This document shows positions 39,579 to 49,116 of a stretch of DNA of 64,000 nucleotides, in pieces. The translations under genes and the position numbers were made by a program. How positions within the stretch are numbered: position 1 is the first letter of the stretch; each line of letters starts with the position of its first letter. Under the pieces are notes generated by a model, which saw nothing but the letters and a program-made list of their open reading frames with translations, was not told the DNA's origin and did not search any database. The stretch is from an uncultured Pelagibacteraceae bacterium. GTDB taxonomy: Bacteria; Pseudomonadota; Alphaproteobacteria; Pelagibacterales; Pelagibacteraceae. The DNA lies in contig CACHGA010000001.1 of the NCBI GenBank assembly GCA_902579285.1, forward strand, positions 124,001 through 188,000. The letters run 5' to 3'.

Positions 39579-40235
39579 TTATTTAGCCGACTGTATAATT
39601 TTTTTAATGTTTTGACTAGCATCTCCACTTTCATAGATTGGTCTTCCTATTACTGTAAATGCTTTATCATCATTTTTTGAAATCTTACAAAACTCCGAGT
39701 AACTCATAACTCTTTTTTGGTCATCTTTTTTATCTTCAAGACCTCTAATTCCAGGACAAAAAATCTTTAAGTTTTTTGACAAAGATCTTATAGACGAATA
39801 TTCCTGTGCAGAGGCAACTATGCCACTAAGCCCTGATTTTATACCTAGGTCTGCTAAATGTTTAACCTGTTCTTGAGATGCAGATTGAGAGGTCAACACT
39901 GTAACACCTAACAACTCTAAATTTCCTGCAGCCTCTTTGGCTGCTCTAAGCATATTCGCGCCCCCACTAGTGTGAATTGTTAAATATTTTGCAGTTTTTA
40001 ATGAAGCAATACTTGCTACAGTTTTCTTAACTGTATTAGGAACATCGTGGACCTTTAAGTCTAAAAATATTTCAAGACCAAATCCTGCAAGTTTTTCTAA
40101 TCCTTCTTTTCCACAGATCGCAAATAGTTCATTAGTAATCTTAAGTCCAGCAGCATCATTTTTTATTTTTTCAGCAACATCGACGGCTTTACCAAAATTT
40201 GAAAAATCTAAAGCTACAAAAATATTTTTTTTCAA
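39579..40235 (-). CDS. pyrF: Orotidine 5'-phosphate decarboxylase
   Basis: VALDFSNFGKAVDVAEKI, IFLDLKVHDVPNTVKKTV, CPGIRG, VIGRPIYESGD. Confidence 0.95.
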   Translation of the reverse strand: MKKNIFVALDFSNFGKAVDVAEKIKNDAAGLKITNELFAICGKEGLEKLAGFGLEIFLDLKVHDVPNTVKKTVASIASLKTAKYLTIHTSGGANMLRAAKEAAGNLELLGVTVLTSQSASQEQVKHLADLGIKSGLSGIVASAQEYSSIRSLSKNLKIFCPGIRGLEDKKDDQKRVMSYSEFCKISKNDDKAFTVIGRPIYESGDASQNIKKIIQSAK

Positions 40236-40528
40236 TTTTTTATCCTATCTTCATTAATTCTTTTTTTTAGCTCCATAGACATCTTGAAAGATATAGATTT
40301 TTTTTGAGGAGATTTAAACCTATCTCCAGTTCGGGGATTAATAGCTATTTTTTCCTTAAGCTCTTTTGAAGAAAATCTTCCAAAACCTCTTAATTCTGTA
40401 CTTTTACCGTTTTTTATACCCTGAATGATTGTGTCAATCGTTATCTGAAAAATCTTATCGAGATATTGTTTTTTAAGATTTTGATGAATTCTTTTAGATA
40501 ATTTTGAAATTATCTCAGATCTCACCAT
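40232..40528 (-). CDS. ihfB: Integration host factor beta subunit / HU-family protein
   Basis: 98 aa; ELRGFGRFSSKELKEKIAINPRTGDRFKSPQKKSISFK; adjacent to rpsA as in proteobacterial ihfB. Confidence 0.88.
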   Translation of the reverse strand: MVRSEIISKLSKRIHQNLKKQYLDKIFQITIDTIIQGIKNGKSTELRGFGRFSSKELKEKIAINPRTGDRFKSPQKKSISFKMSMELKKRINEDRIKN

Positions 40529-42285
40529 TATTTTTCTTCTTTATCCTTTTTTTTATCTTTTTTTTTAGACCCAAGGACTTTTCCAAATATTGATTTTAAA
40601 GATTGACCACTTGATTTTCCTTCTTTACCAAACTTTTTAACTGCCTCTTCATTTTCGATCCTCTCTTTCTCTTTAACTGAAAGCACAACTTTGCTTTGTT
40701 CAGGCTTTAACTCAACAATCGCACAATCTAATCTATTCCCAGGCTGAAATATTGTTTCTCGTTGATCTTGAACATTAAGAGCTAAATCGCTTTTCTTTAT
40801 TGTGGTAATTAAATTTTCATTATTTCCAATAACTACTTTTATCCCTTTTTTTGGCAATATCTCTTTTACAGATACTGTGATTATGCTTCCAACTTTTAAT
40901 TTTTCATCTTTAAAATAGTCAAAAGGTGATTTTTCTAATTGTTTAATTCCTAATCTGATTTTTTCTTTTTCTCTATCTACTTCTAATATTTTCGCTTTAA
41001 TAGAATCATTTTTTTTAAATTTTTTTAAACTCTGATCGCTCTCATTCCAAGCAATATCTTTATAATGTATCATTCCTACCAGCTCAGAGTTCTCGATTGA
41101 AACAAACAAACCAAAATCTGTAATATTATTTACTTTACAATTCACTGTTGACTCCACGGGAGATTTTTTCATAAAAATATTCCAAGGATTATCTAAAGTT
41201 TGTCTGTAACTTAGAGAAATCCTTCTTTTAGATGTGTCAATCTCGATAATTTTAACTTTAATTTCCTGAGACGGAGACAAAACTTTACTTGGTTGAATAT
41301 TTTTTTTCGTCCAAGAAATCTCCGATTGGTGTACAAGACCTTCAAGATTATCATCTAACTTAACAAAGGCCCCATATTCTACACACTTTGTAACAATCCC
41401 TTTGTAAACTTCATTTATTTTGTATTTTTTTTCTAAATTTTCATAGGGATCTTTATGCATTTGTTTAATACCGACACTAATTCTTTTAGTCTCATTATCA
41501 ATTTTAATTATTTTGCATTTTATCGTTTGACCTACTGATAAAAGATCTGATGTTTTTTTAACTCTTGAATAAGATAAATCAGTTACATGCAATAATGCAT
41601 CGGCTCCGTTCAAATCAATAAATGCTCCCCAATCTAGAATAGCTTTACATTTACCTTCAACAATATCCCCCTCTTTTATTTTTGAAAGAATTTTATCTAT
41701 ACCTTCGTTTCTGCTTTTCTCAAGAATTGCTCTTCTAGATACCACAAGGTTTCCTCTTGCTTTGTCGCATTTGACCACTAAAAATTTTAGAGGTGTATTC
41801 ATTAATTTATCTATTTCAAAATTTTTTAATGGACTTGTCGCGATTTGTGACCCTGGCAAAAAGCATAAACAAGAATTGACATTTACTACCATGCCACCTT
41901 TAACTTTATTTGTTATAATACCCTCAACTTCTTCTTGGGTCTCAAAAGCTTTTTCCATTTTCTTCCAAGTACTCATTCTTCTTGCTTTTTCTCGACTTAC
42001 AACAATCTCACCAGATTTAAAAGATTCTATCCTTTCCAAATAGACATCAACTTTTGAACCAACTTTTAAATCTTGAAATTCTTTAGAAATTTTAAATTCT
42101 TCAATAGGAATTATACCTTCGGACTTTGCTTTAAGATCTACAAAAACAAATTTTTTCCCGATTTCACTTATAGTTGCTTTAATTATGTTTCCTTCCTTTA
42201 AATCTCTTTTTTTTAAATCTTCTTTTAAGAGCGCATCAAATTCTTTGGCGGCGGGGTTTTTTGTGGAATCTGTTTTAATTTCCAT
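40528..42285 (-). CDS. rpsA: 30S ribosomal protein S1
   Basis: 585 aa with repeated S1 domains (GDIVEGKCKAILDWGAFIDLNGADALLHVTDLSYSR). Confidence 0.96.
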   Translation of the reverse strand: MEIKTDSTKNPAAKEFDALLKEDLKKRDLKEGNIIKATISEIGKKFVFVDLKAKSEGIIPIEEFKISKEFQDLKVGSKVDVYLERIESFKSGEIVVSREKARRMSTWKKMEKAFETQEEVEGIITNKVKGGMVVNVNSCLCFLPGSQIATSPLKNFEIDKLMNTPLKFLVVKCDKARGNLVVSRRAILEKSRNEGIDKILSKIKEGDIVEGKCKAILDWGAFIDLNGADALLHVTDLSYSRVKKTSDLLSVGQTIKCKIIKIDNETKRISVGIKQMHKDPYENLEKKYKINEVYKGIVTKCVEYGAFVKLDDNLEGLVHQSEISWTKKNIQPSKVLSPSQEIKVKIIEIDTSKRRISLSYRQTLDNPWNIFMKKSPVESTVNCKVNNITDFGLFVSIENSELVGMIHYKDIAWNESDQSLKKFKKNDSIKAKILEVDREKEKIRLGIKQLEKSPFDYFKDEKLKVGSIITVSVKEILPKKGIKVVIGNNENLITTIKKSDLALNVQDQRETIFQPGNRLDCAIVELKPEQSKVVLSVKEKERIENEEAVKKFGKEGKSSGQSLKSIFGKVLGSKKKDKKKDKEEK

Positions 42286-42937
42286 ACTTGTCTAAAATTT
42301 TCCTATCCATAATTTTGCACATTTTATTTACCATCATTGTTATATTTCTTAATTTTCCGGTGTCCACAATTACCGCATCACGGCTTTTTAGTAAAGGACT
42401 GTTTTTTCTTGAAACATCTCTCAAATTACGGTTTTGCAGGTCTTTTTTAACATTCTTAAAAATTATCTTTTTATTTTTTTTCTTTAATTCTTTATATCTT
42501 CTTTTAGCAGCAATATTTAAACTACATACAAAAAAAAATTTTAAATCTGCTTTAGGCAAAATTACTGTACCAATGTCTCTTCCTTCTATACAAACTTTTT
42601 TATGTTTTGACGCAAAATCTTTTTGAAACTTTTTTAAAACATCTCTAATTTTTTTTTCTTTTGCGATAATAGATGTGTATTCTGAAATTTTTGATGAATG
42701 AAGACCAATATTATTTAACTTATTATAATTAAGTTTTTTAAATTTTGATTTTAAAAATTTGACTTTATTTTTTGGTTTATGTTTTAAAAGTTGATGACTT
42801 GCAAATCTATAGAGAAGTCCAGATGACAAAAATTTAAGTCCATATTTTCTTGAAATTATTTTGGCACCTGTTGTTTTACCACTAGCACCTGAGCCGTCTG
42901 CAGCTAAAACAAATTTATGATTATTTTTTAATTTCAT
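42275..42937 (-). CDS. cmk: Cytidylate kinase
   Basis: AADGSGASGKTTGAKIISRKYGLKFLSSGLLYRF, CIEGRDIGTVILPKADLKFF. Confidence 0.94.
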   Translation of the reverse strand: MKLKNNHKFVLAADGSGASGKTTGAKIISRKYGLKFLSSGLLYRFASHQLLKHKPKNKVKFLKSKFKKLNYNKLNNIGLHSSKISEYTSIIAKEKKIRDVLKKFQKDFASKHKKVCIEGRDIGTVILPKADLKFFFVCSLNIAAKRRYKELKKKNKKIIFKNVKKDLQNRNLRDVSRKNSPLLKSRDAVIVDTGKLRNITMMVNKMCKIMDRKILDKYGN

Positions 42938-44264
42938 AAGTTCCGCCTAATCTTTTTATAATCTTTAGAAACGATGGTGAGGATGTTTTTACTGTCTCAA
43001 ATCCATTTATAATAATTTTAACACCGGTGCTAAGAGCAAGTATTGCACAAGCCATTGCTATTCTGTGATCGTTAACTGATTTAACTTTTAAAAAATTATT
43101 TTTTTTAATAAAATTTCTTCCACCATAAATAGTCATTGAATTGTTTGAGGACTTACATTTAATTCCTATTTTAATTAAAATTTTTTTCATCTCTATAATT
43201 CTATTAGACTCCTTGTTAGCAAGTTCGCTTATCCCTGAAAATTTTGAAGTTCCTTTTGTAAGGGCAGCAATTACGAACATTATTGGATATTCATCGGTTG
43301 CCGTTAAGTAATGTGATGCGTTCGTTTTTAACGAAATCAATTTACTACTCTTGATTAAAATATCGCCTATGTATTCATTATTAATATTTTTTCTTTTAAT
43401 TATTTTAATTTTAGCCCCATGTTTTTTTAAAATATTATAAAATCCTAATCTTTTTGGATTTATACAAACATTTTTAATTCTTAGATTTGATTTATTATTT
43501 AATATACATATTGCAGCAAAAAAAGCTGCAGAGGAAGGGTCAGAAGGAACTTTGATATTGAAGGAATTTAACGGTTGTTTACCACAAATTTTAATAACAT
43601 TTTTTTTATCTTTGAACGAAATATTTTTAGAATTTTTAGTTAATAAATTTTCTGTATGATCCCGCGTTTTAAAACTTTCATGAACTGTTGAAGTTCCGTA
43701 AGAATTTAAAGCACCTAATATTGCAGCGCTTTTCAATTGAGCAGAATTTCCTGCTACGTATTTAATTGCTACTGGAAAATTTGAGGATCTTAATTTTAAT
43801 GGTAAATTAATTTTATTTTTTGGGAATATTTCTGCTCCAAATTCACTCAACAAAGAAATGAGTTTAGACATATTTCTTTTTTTTAGTGAACTATCTCCTG
43901 TGAGATTAACTTCGAGATCTGGAGTTGTGGAAATTATTGAACTTATCAAACGAAGCCCAGTACCACTATTACCTAAATTTAATAAAGTATTTTTTTTAGC
44001 ATAATACGATCCAAGACCCTTACCAAAAACTTCATACTCGTTTTTACTTTTTTTTATAATTTTACAGTTTAATTTTCTCAGACAATTTATTGTTGAGAAA
44101 ACATCTTCACTCAAAAGGGGATCAAATATTTTTGAAACACCTTGACTAATTGATCCAATTAAAAATGCTCTTATAGATATAGACTTATCTGAATCTACGT
44201 TTATAACTTTATTGAATTCACTAATTTTATTATTGATTACAACAGAGTAGCTTTTAACTGCCAT
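42921..44264 (-). CDS. aroA: 3-phosphoshikimate 1-carboxyvinyltransferase
   Basis: DKSISIRAFLIG, NLGNSGTGLRLISSI, DHRIAMACAILAL. Confidence 0.95.
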   Translation of the reverse strand: MAVKSYSVVINNKISEFNKVINVDSDKSISIRAFLIGSISQGVSKIFDPLLSEDVFSTINCLRKLNCKIIKKSKNEYEVFGKGLGSYYAKKNTLLNLGNSGTGLRLISSIISTTPDLEVNLTGDSSLKKRNMSKLISLLSEFGAEIFPKNKINLPLKLRSSNFPVAIKYVAGNSAQLKSAAILGALNSYGTSTVHESFKTRDHTENLLTKNSKNISFKDKKNVIKICGKQPLNSFNIKVPSDPSSAAFFAAICILNNKSNLRIKNVCINPKRLGFYNILKKHGAKIKIIKRKNINNEYIGDILIKSSKLISLKTNASHYLTATDEYPIMFVIAALTKGTSKFSGISELANKESNRIIEMKKILIKIGIKCKSSNNSMTIYGGRNFIKKNNFLKVKSVNDHRIAMACAILALSTGVKIIINGFETVKTSSPSFLKIIKRLGGTYEIKK

Positions 44265-44269
44265 ACTTT

Positions 44270-45025
44270 TTAATTTTCATAAGAACCAAAATACAATTCT
44301 TTAGCCTTTTCAGATTTTAATATGTCTTTAGGTTTTCCTGAGGCAATTATAGTCTGTTCACCAATAACCATGGCTCTATCTACAATCTCGAAAAGATTCT
44401 GTACCTGGTGATCTGTTACAACAACTCCACATCCATAAGATTGCAACTTTAAAATAAATTTTTGAATATCCTGCACAACAATGGGGTCTAAGGCCGCCAT
44501 AGGTTCATCTAATAATATTACTTTTGGATTATTAATTAATGTTCTAGCAATTTGTAATCTTCTTACTTCACCCCCAGATAGTGAATTTGCATTAATATTT
44601 CTTAAATGTTGCAAATTAAATTCAGTGAGTAATTTTTCTACCATTAATTTTTGTTTGTCAGTTTCTTTAATTGAAATTTGACAAATACCTAATAAATTAT
44701 CAAGTACTGTCATGTCGAATACACTTCTGTATTGGCTTAAGTAAGCAATCCCAAGTTTCGCTCTTTCATGAATTGGTTTTGAAGTAATATCTTTCTGACT
44801 TAAAAAAATTGTACCACCATCAACTTTATATTGACCGATTATTGAACCATAAAGTGTAGATTTTCCAGATCCGTTAGGTCCAATTAAACCAACAATCTCA
44901 CCAGGATACAATTCTAAATCTATTTTTTTTAATATTGGCCTTCCATTGAAAGATTTACTTAAGCTTTTAACCTGCAAAACTGGTTTGTTTTTTTTAAATT
45001 TAATTATTCTAAAATTTTTTTTCAT
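44270..45025 (-). CDS. lptB: LPS export ABC transporter ATP-binding protein LptB
   Basis: GLIGPNGSGKSTLYGSIIG, LSGGEVRRLQIARTL, LLDEPMAALDPI; adjacent to lptC. Confidence 0.93.
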   Translation of the reverse strand: MKKNFRIIKFKKNKPVLQVKSLSKSFNGRPILKKIDLELYPGEIVGLIGPNGSGKSTLYGSIIGQYKVDGGTIFLSQKDITSKPIHERAKLGIAYLSQYRSVFDMTVLDNLLGICQISIKETDKQKLMVEKLLTEFNLQHLRNINANSLSGGEVRRLQIARTLINNPKVILLDEPMAALDPIVVQDIQKFILKLQSYGCGVVVTDHQVQNLFEIVDRAMVIGEQTIIASGKPKDILKSEKAKELYFGSYEN

Positions 45026-45628
45026 TTAATAATTAACTTTTATATTAACTTTGCTTTCATTGTACATACTAATTTTCATTTTTTTGTCTATAAGATCAAC
45101 ATTTAGCTTATCAGCTGCCACATTCCCCAATGGACCTTCTCCTAATACGTTTCCTTGAACAATTAAATAGTTTTCAGAATTTACAAAGTTAGCTTTATCT
45201 GAGAATAATTTATTTTCTAAATAGTACATCTCAACATTTTCTTCAAACTCCATATCATTTGATATATTATCAAAAATACCTTTGTCGCTTAAAATCTTTA
45301 AAGTAGTGCCGTCTTTAAAAAAAAATCTACAAACTATTTTCTTCATATAAATAATATTAGACTCATTTGTAGCAAATTCAGCATACTCAGCGTTCAATAC
45401 AAAATCGTTATCGTTAGAGTCTTTGCCTTCGTAAGTAATATTTTCGAAAGTGTTAAAACCCTCTTTTTCGATTACATCTTTCTCAATTTCCTTTTCAACA
45501 ACTTTATCTAATGAAACATTTTTATTTCCGCTGTAAAAATATGTAAAAAAAACTATTAATAATCCAAAAGATATCAATGAAATTTGTATTAATGTTTTTC
45601 TTTTAATTTTGTTTTTACTTAATGCCAT
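45026..45628 (-). CDS. lptC: LPS export protein LptC-like
   Basis: N-terminal TM, beta-jellyroll-like repeats; position between kdsD and lptB. Confidence 0.78.
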   Translation of the reverse strand: MALSKNKIKRKTLIQISLISFGLLIVFFTYFYSGNKNVSLDKVVEKEIEKDVIEKEGFNTFENITYEGKDSNDNDFVLNAEYAEFATNESNIIYMKKIVCRFFFKDGTTLKILSDKGIFDNISNDMEFEENVEMYYLENKLFSDKANFVNSENYLIVQGNVLGEGPLGNVAADKLNVDLIDKKMKISMYNESKVNIKVNY

Positions 45629-46574
45629 GAGTGAGTAGATGGTGAATATGACAAATACCTTTTATTTTGCCCGAACTAGAAGAAACAATTAGTGATGTAA
45701 TTTTTTTTTGGTTCATAACAGAAAGTGCTTTATATGCAGTAGTATTTTCATCTATTTTAAATGGATTTCTTGTTGCAATTTTTTCAATTTTATCATTTTT
45801 AGAAAACTTTGCTAAACCACGCCTGCAATCTCCATCAGTTGCAATTGATATTAATTTATTTTTTTTCATAACTAAAACTAATCCTAGTTTTTTAGCGCTT
45901 ATAACTTTTGCTGCATCACCAATAGTTTTATTTTTATCTATAGTTGGAATTTTTTTTCCGCTTGTCATAATATCTTTAACTAAAAGAAGGTTTTTTCCAA
46001 GACTGCCACCTTTGTGATACCTTTTAAAAATCTCTTTGGAAAATTTTTTCTTGTATTGAATTGCAGCACATAAAGAATCACCTAATACCAAAGTCATAGT
46101 TGTACTTGATGTTGGAACAATCGATGAAATATCTGCTTCTTTTACTTTTGGTAATAATAATTTTATGTCACTTGCTTTTAATAAAATACTGTCTTTCAAA
46201 CTCGCAATACCAATTACTTTAATTGAGAATCTATTTGCATAGTTCAACATATCAACTAGTTCTTCTGAATTTCCTGAATAAGAAAAAATTAAAAGGACAT
46301 CTTTTTTTTCAATCTGACCCATGTCACCATGTCTTGCTGTACCCGGATCACAAAAAAAACTTGAGACCCCAATACTTGATAATGTTGCAGATATTTTTCT
46401 TGCTATTAAACCAGATTTACCAACCCCTGCACAAATTACTTTACCTTTACAAGTTGCAAGTACATCAACCGCTTTAGCAAATGATGAGTTGAAAACTTTA
46501 TTGATTTTTTTCAATTCAGAAATTTGAACTGCTGCCGATTTTTTTCCAATTTTTATGTAATTTTTTTTACTCAT
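45615..46574 (-). CDS. kdsD: Arabinose-5-phosphate isomerase (KdsD/KpsF)
   Basis: SIS domain KVICAGVGKSGLIARKISATLSSIGVSSFF, tandem CBS domains. Confidence 0.94.
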   Translation of the reverse strand: MSKKNYIKIGKKSAAVQISELKKINKVFNSSFAKAVDVLATCKGKVICAGVGKSGLIARKISATLSSIGVSSFFCDPGTARHGDMGQIEKKDVLLIFSYSGNSEELVDMLNYANRFSIKVIGIASLKDSILLKASDIKLLLPKVKEADISSIVPTSSTTMTLVLGDSLCAAIQYKKKFSKEIFKRYHKGGSLGKNLLLVKDIMTSGKKIPTIDKNKTIGDAAKVISAKKLGLVLVMKKNKLISIATDGDCRRGLAKFSKNDKIEKIATRNPFKIDENTTAYKALSVMNQKKITSLIVSSSSGKIKGICHIHHLLTHGIK

Positions 46575-47197
46575 TAATGTTCAAAAATATCAAATTTAAA
46601 TCCAGATTGGTCTAATTTAATTCTTGTATCTAAAAACTTAATACAGCTCTCATATAAATCCATTCTCTTTTCTCTGATTAGCATTTTTTCTAATTCTGCT
46701 TTTATTTTATGAAGAAATATTACATCGTTAGCTGCGTACTCTAATTGTTTGGTACTAAATTCGTTTATATCTTTATTCCAATCGCTGCTACTAGCTCTTT
46801 TATCTAAATTTTTATTACAAAATTCAAAAACTAAGTTTTTAAGACCATGTTGATCTGTATAAGTTCGAACAACTTTACTAGCAATTTTAGTATCAAAAAT
46901 ATTTTTAATTTTGCACTTAAGGAAAAATTCTAATGCGCTTTTATCAAATCTTAAAAAGTGACCAATTTTTAAAATTTTATCGTTTTCTAAAATCGAGACT
47001 AAATTTGGTGCTTTATATGTTTTTCTATCAGGCTGAATTACGTAGACCTCTCCATTTGCATCACAAATTTGTATTAAACTTAATTTGTCTCTTTCAGGTA
47101 TTTTTAATCCGGTAGCTTCAGTATCTATAGCAATACTATCTTTTATCTGTGAGACAATTTCTTTAGGCAAATCGTTTGAAAATTTATTAATCTTCAT
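46574..47197 (-). CDS. Ribonuclease D-like 3'-5' exonuclease (no HRDC domain)
   Basis: SIAIDTEATGLKIPERDKLSLIQI, IGHFLRFDKSALEFFL, LEYAANDVIFLHKI. Confidence 0.9.
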   Translation of the reverse strand: MKINKFSNDLPKEIVSQIKDSIAIDTEATGLKIPERDKLSLIQICDANGEVYVIQPDRKTYKAPNLVSILENDKILKIGHFLRFDKSALEFFLKCKIKNIFDTKIASKVVRTYTDQHGLKNLVFEFCNKNLDKRASSSDWNKDINEFSTKQLEYAANDVIFLHKIKAELEKMLIREKRMDLYESCIKFLDTRIKLDQSGFKFDIFEH

Positions 47198-47215
47198 ATA
47201 CTTATTCTAATTACC

Positions 47216-48160
47216 ATGAATAATTACCCAATAGCAACAATTCTAGGCGGTGGTGGTTTTATAGGACGTTATCTTGTCAGAAATTTGACCAGAAAGAACT
47301 TCAGATGCATTATTCCAACACGTAATCCCTTTACAAAAACGTATTTAAAGACTCAAGCGCCTCCAGGAGCCATAGAGATAATCAAATTTGGTCAAAATAA
47401 TTTCGATGAGATTAAAAATGCAATTGAAAACTCAGACGTAGTCATAAATCTTTGCGGCATATTATTTGAAAACAGAAAACAAAAATTTAATACGGTTCAT
47501 GCTGAACTCCCTGAAAGTATTGCAAAGTTATGTAAGAAATCAGATGTAAAAAAATTTGTACATGTTTCAGCAATAGGCGCGAACAAAGACTCTAAGTCTA
47601 AATACCAACAATCTAAATTTATGGGAGAAGAAAAAGCAATAAATAATTTTGATAAAACAGTAATAATTAGACCGAGTGTTGTAATAGGAAATGAAGATAA
47701 TTTTACAAATTTATTTGCTAAACTAAGTTTGTCTCCGATTATACCAGTTGTTAACACCAGTTATAAATTTGAACCAATTTTTGTGAACGATGTGGCAAAA
47801 GCAATTTTAAAGGCAATAGAGACGAAAAATAATGAAGGTAAAATTTATGAATTGGGTGGCGGTAGAGTTATCAGTTTTGGTGATATGATTAAATTAATTT
47901 TAAAAGTAATTGGAAAAAAAAGAATAGTTGCTGATGTACCAATGACGCTTGCAAAAATACAAGGATCCTTATTAAGCTTACTGCCAATTGATCCAGTAAT
48001 AACAAAAGATCAATGCATAATTCTTTCTGAAAAAGATAATGTAGTTTCAGGCGATCACTTAACCCTTGAAGATTTAAACATTAAGCCATCTGATATTGAA
48101 AAAGAAATGGAAAAATGGCTGTGGCGTTACCGATCAGGTGGAGAATTCGCAAAAGTCTAG
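47216..48160 (+). CDS. NDUFA9-like NAD(P)-binding protein (complex I-associated SDR)
   Basis: ATILGGGGFIGRYLVRNLTRKNF, VHVSAIGANKDSKSKYQQSKFMGE, IIRPSVVIGNEDNF. Confidence 0.88.
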   Translation: MNNYPIATILGGGGFIGRYLVRNLTRKNFRCIIPTRNPFTKTYLKTQAPPGAIEIIKFGQNNFDEIKNAIENSDVVINLCGILFENRKQKFNTVHAELPESIAKLCKKSDVKKFVHVSAIGANKDSKSKYQQSKFMGEEKAINNFDKTVIIRPSVVIGNEDNFTNLFAKLSLSPIIPVVNTSYKFEPIFVNDVAKAILKAIETKNNEGKIYELGGGRVISFGDMIKLILKVIGKKRIVADVPMTLAKIQGSLLSLLPIDPVITKDQCIILSEKDNVVSGDHLTLEDLNIKPSDIEKEMEKWLWRYRSGGEFAKV

Positions 48161-49056
48161 GGTACTAACAAGTTAAAAGATTTATCACTTTTTCTAATTA
48201 TTAATTTGTCTTCAAAACCAAAGTCCTCACCATCTATTTGTGAGAGAACTTTATTTTCAAGTTTATCAATTTCTAACTTATCAAGCTCTTTAGTAATAAT
48301 ACTTTTTGCTCTACTTAAATCTCCTTTTGATAATATTAGCCAAAGGTAATATAAAATTTTAATTCTTGAAAGATCTTCAAATATATAAGCAATAACTTTA
48401 TTATCAAAAATATTTGTTTTTTTCGTAATAGAGTGTGGTCCTGCATAATATTTTGAATTTGTTACAAGTACCCAATCGGCTTTAATTATTTTTCCATCGA
48501 CATTAACTTTCATCTTTTTATTTTTTAGAAATATAAAATGTTGCAGACCTTTAAGCGCAAAAATTATCTTACCTAAATATTTTTTAATTTGAGAGTCTAT
48601 TGAATGCACAATCTCTGAGTCAAAACCAATCCCAGCCATAAGAAAGAAATATTTATCATTAATTTTTGCAAGATTAATTTTTTTGGTGTTTTCTGAAACA
48701 AGTACTTTGTAAATTTCTTTAGCTTTTTTTTCTATTTGTGTTTCAATCTGAAGTATATTTGCTGTTCCTGCAGGTATGTAACCGATAATAGGCTTATCAA
48801 TGTCTTTATACTTATTTATGATCTGATTTATTCCAAAACATACTGAACCATCACCACCTGCAATTACGACTCTATCTGTGTTATTTTTTGATAATTCACT
48901 AAAAACTTTTTCAGCATCTTTTTCAGAGCTGGTTTTAAATAACTCTACCGAATGATCTATTTTAAGAAGCTCTATTACTTTGTTGATAAGCTTTAATTTT
49001 CTTCCACCTGCTGCGTTAGCATTAAAAATGATGGAAAATTTTAATTTTTTATTCAT
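48157..49056 (-). CDS. Diacylglycerol/lipid kinase family protein
   Basis: IFNANAAGG, VVIAGGDGSVCFGINQII, GYIPAGTANILQIE. Confidence 0.88.
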   Translation of the reverse strand: MNKKLKFSIIFNANAAGGRKLKLINKVIELLKIDHSVELFKTSSEKDAEKVFSELSKNNTDRVVIAGGDGSVCFGINQIINKYKDIDKPIIGYIPAGTANILQIETQIEKKAKEIYKVLVSENTKKINLAKINDKYFFLMAGIGFDSEIVHSIDSQIKKYLGKIIFALKGLQHFIFLKNKKMKVNVDGKIIKADWVLVTNSKYYAGPHSITKKTNIFDNKVIAYIFEDLSRIKILYYLWLILSKGDLSRAKSIITKELDKLEIDKLENKVLSQIDGEDFGFEDKLIIRKSDKSFNLLVP

Positions 49057-49058
49057 TT

Positions 49059-49077
49059 TTTAACATTTCTGTAACAT
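49059..49077. promoter_or_regulatory. Candidate Pho box (11-bp-spaced direct repeat TTTAACAT-ttc-TGTAACAT)
   Basis: Half-sites 49059-49066 and 49070-49077 in the DAG kinase / PlcP-like divergent region; same 11-bp phasing as the pstS upstream repeat. Confidence 0.6.
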
Positions 49078-49116
49078 ATTTATGATTCAACTAAAAGAAG
49101 AGATTCGTTTTATAAA

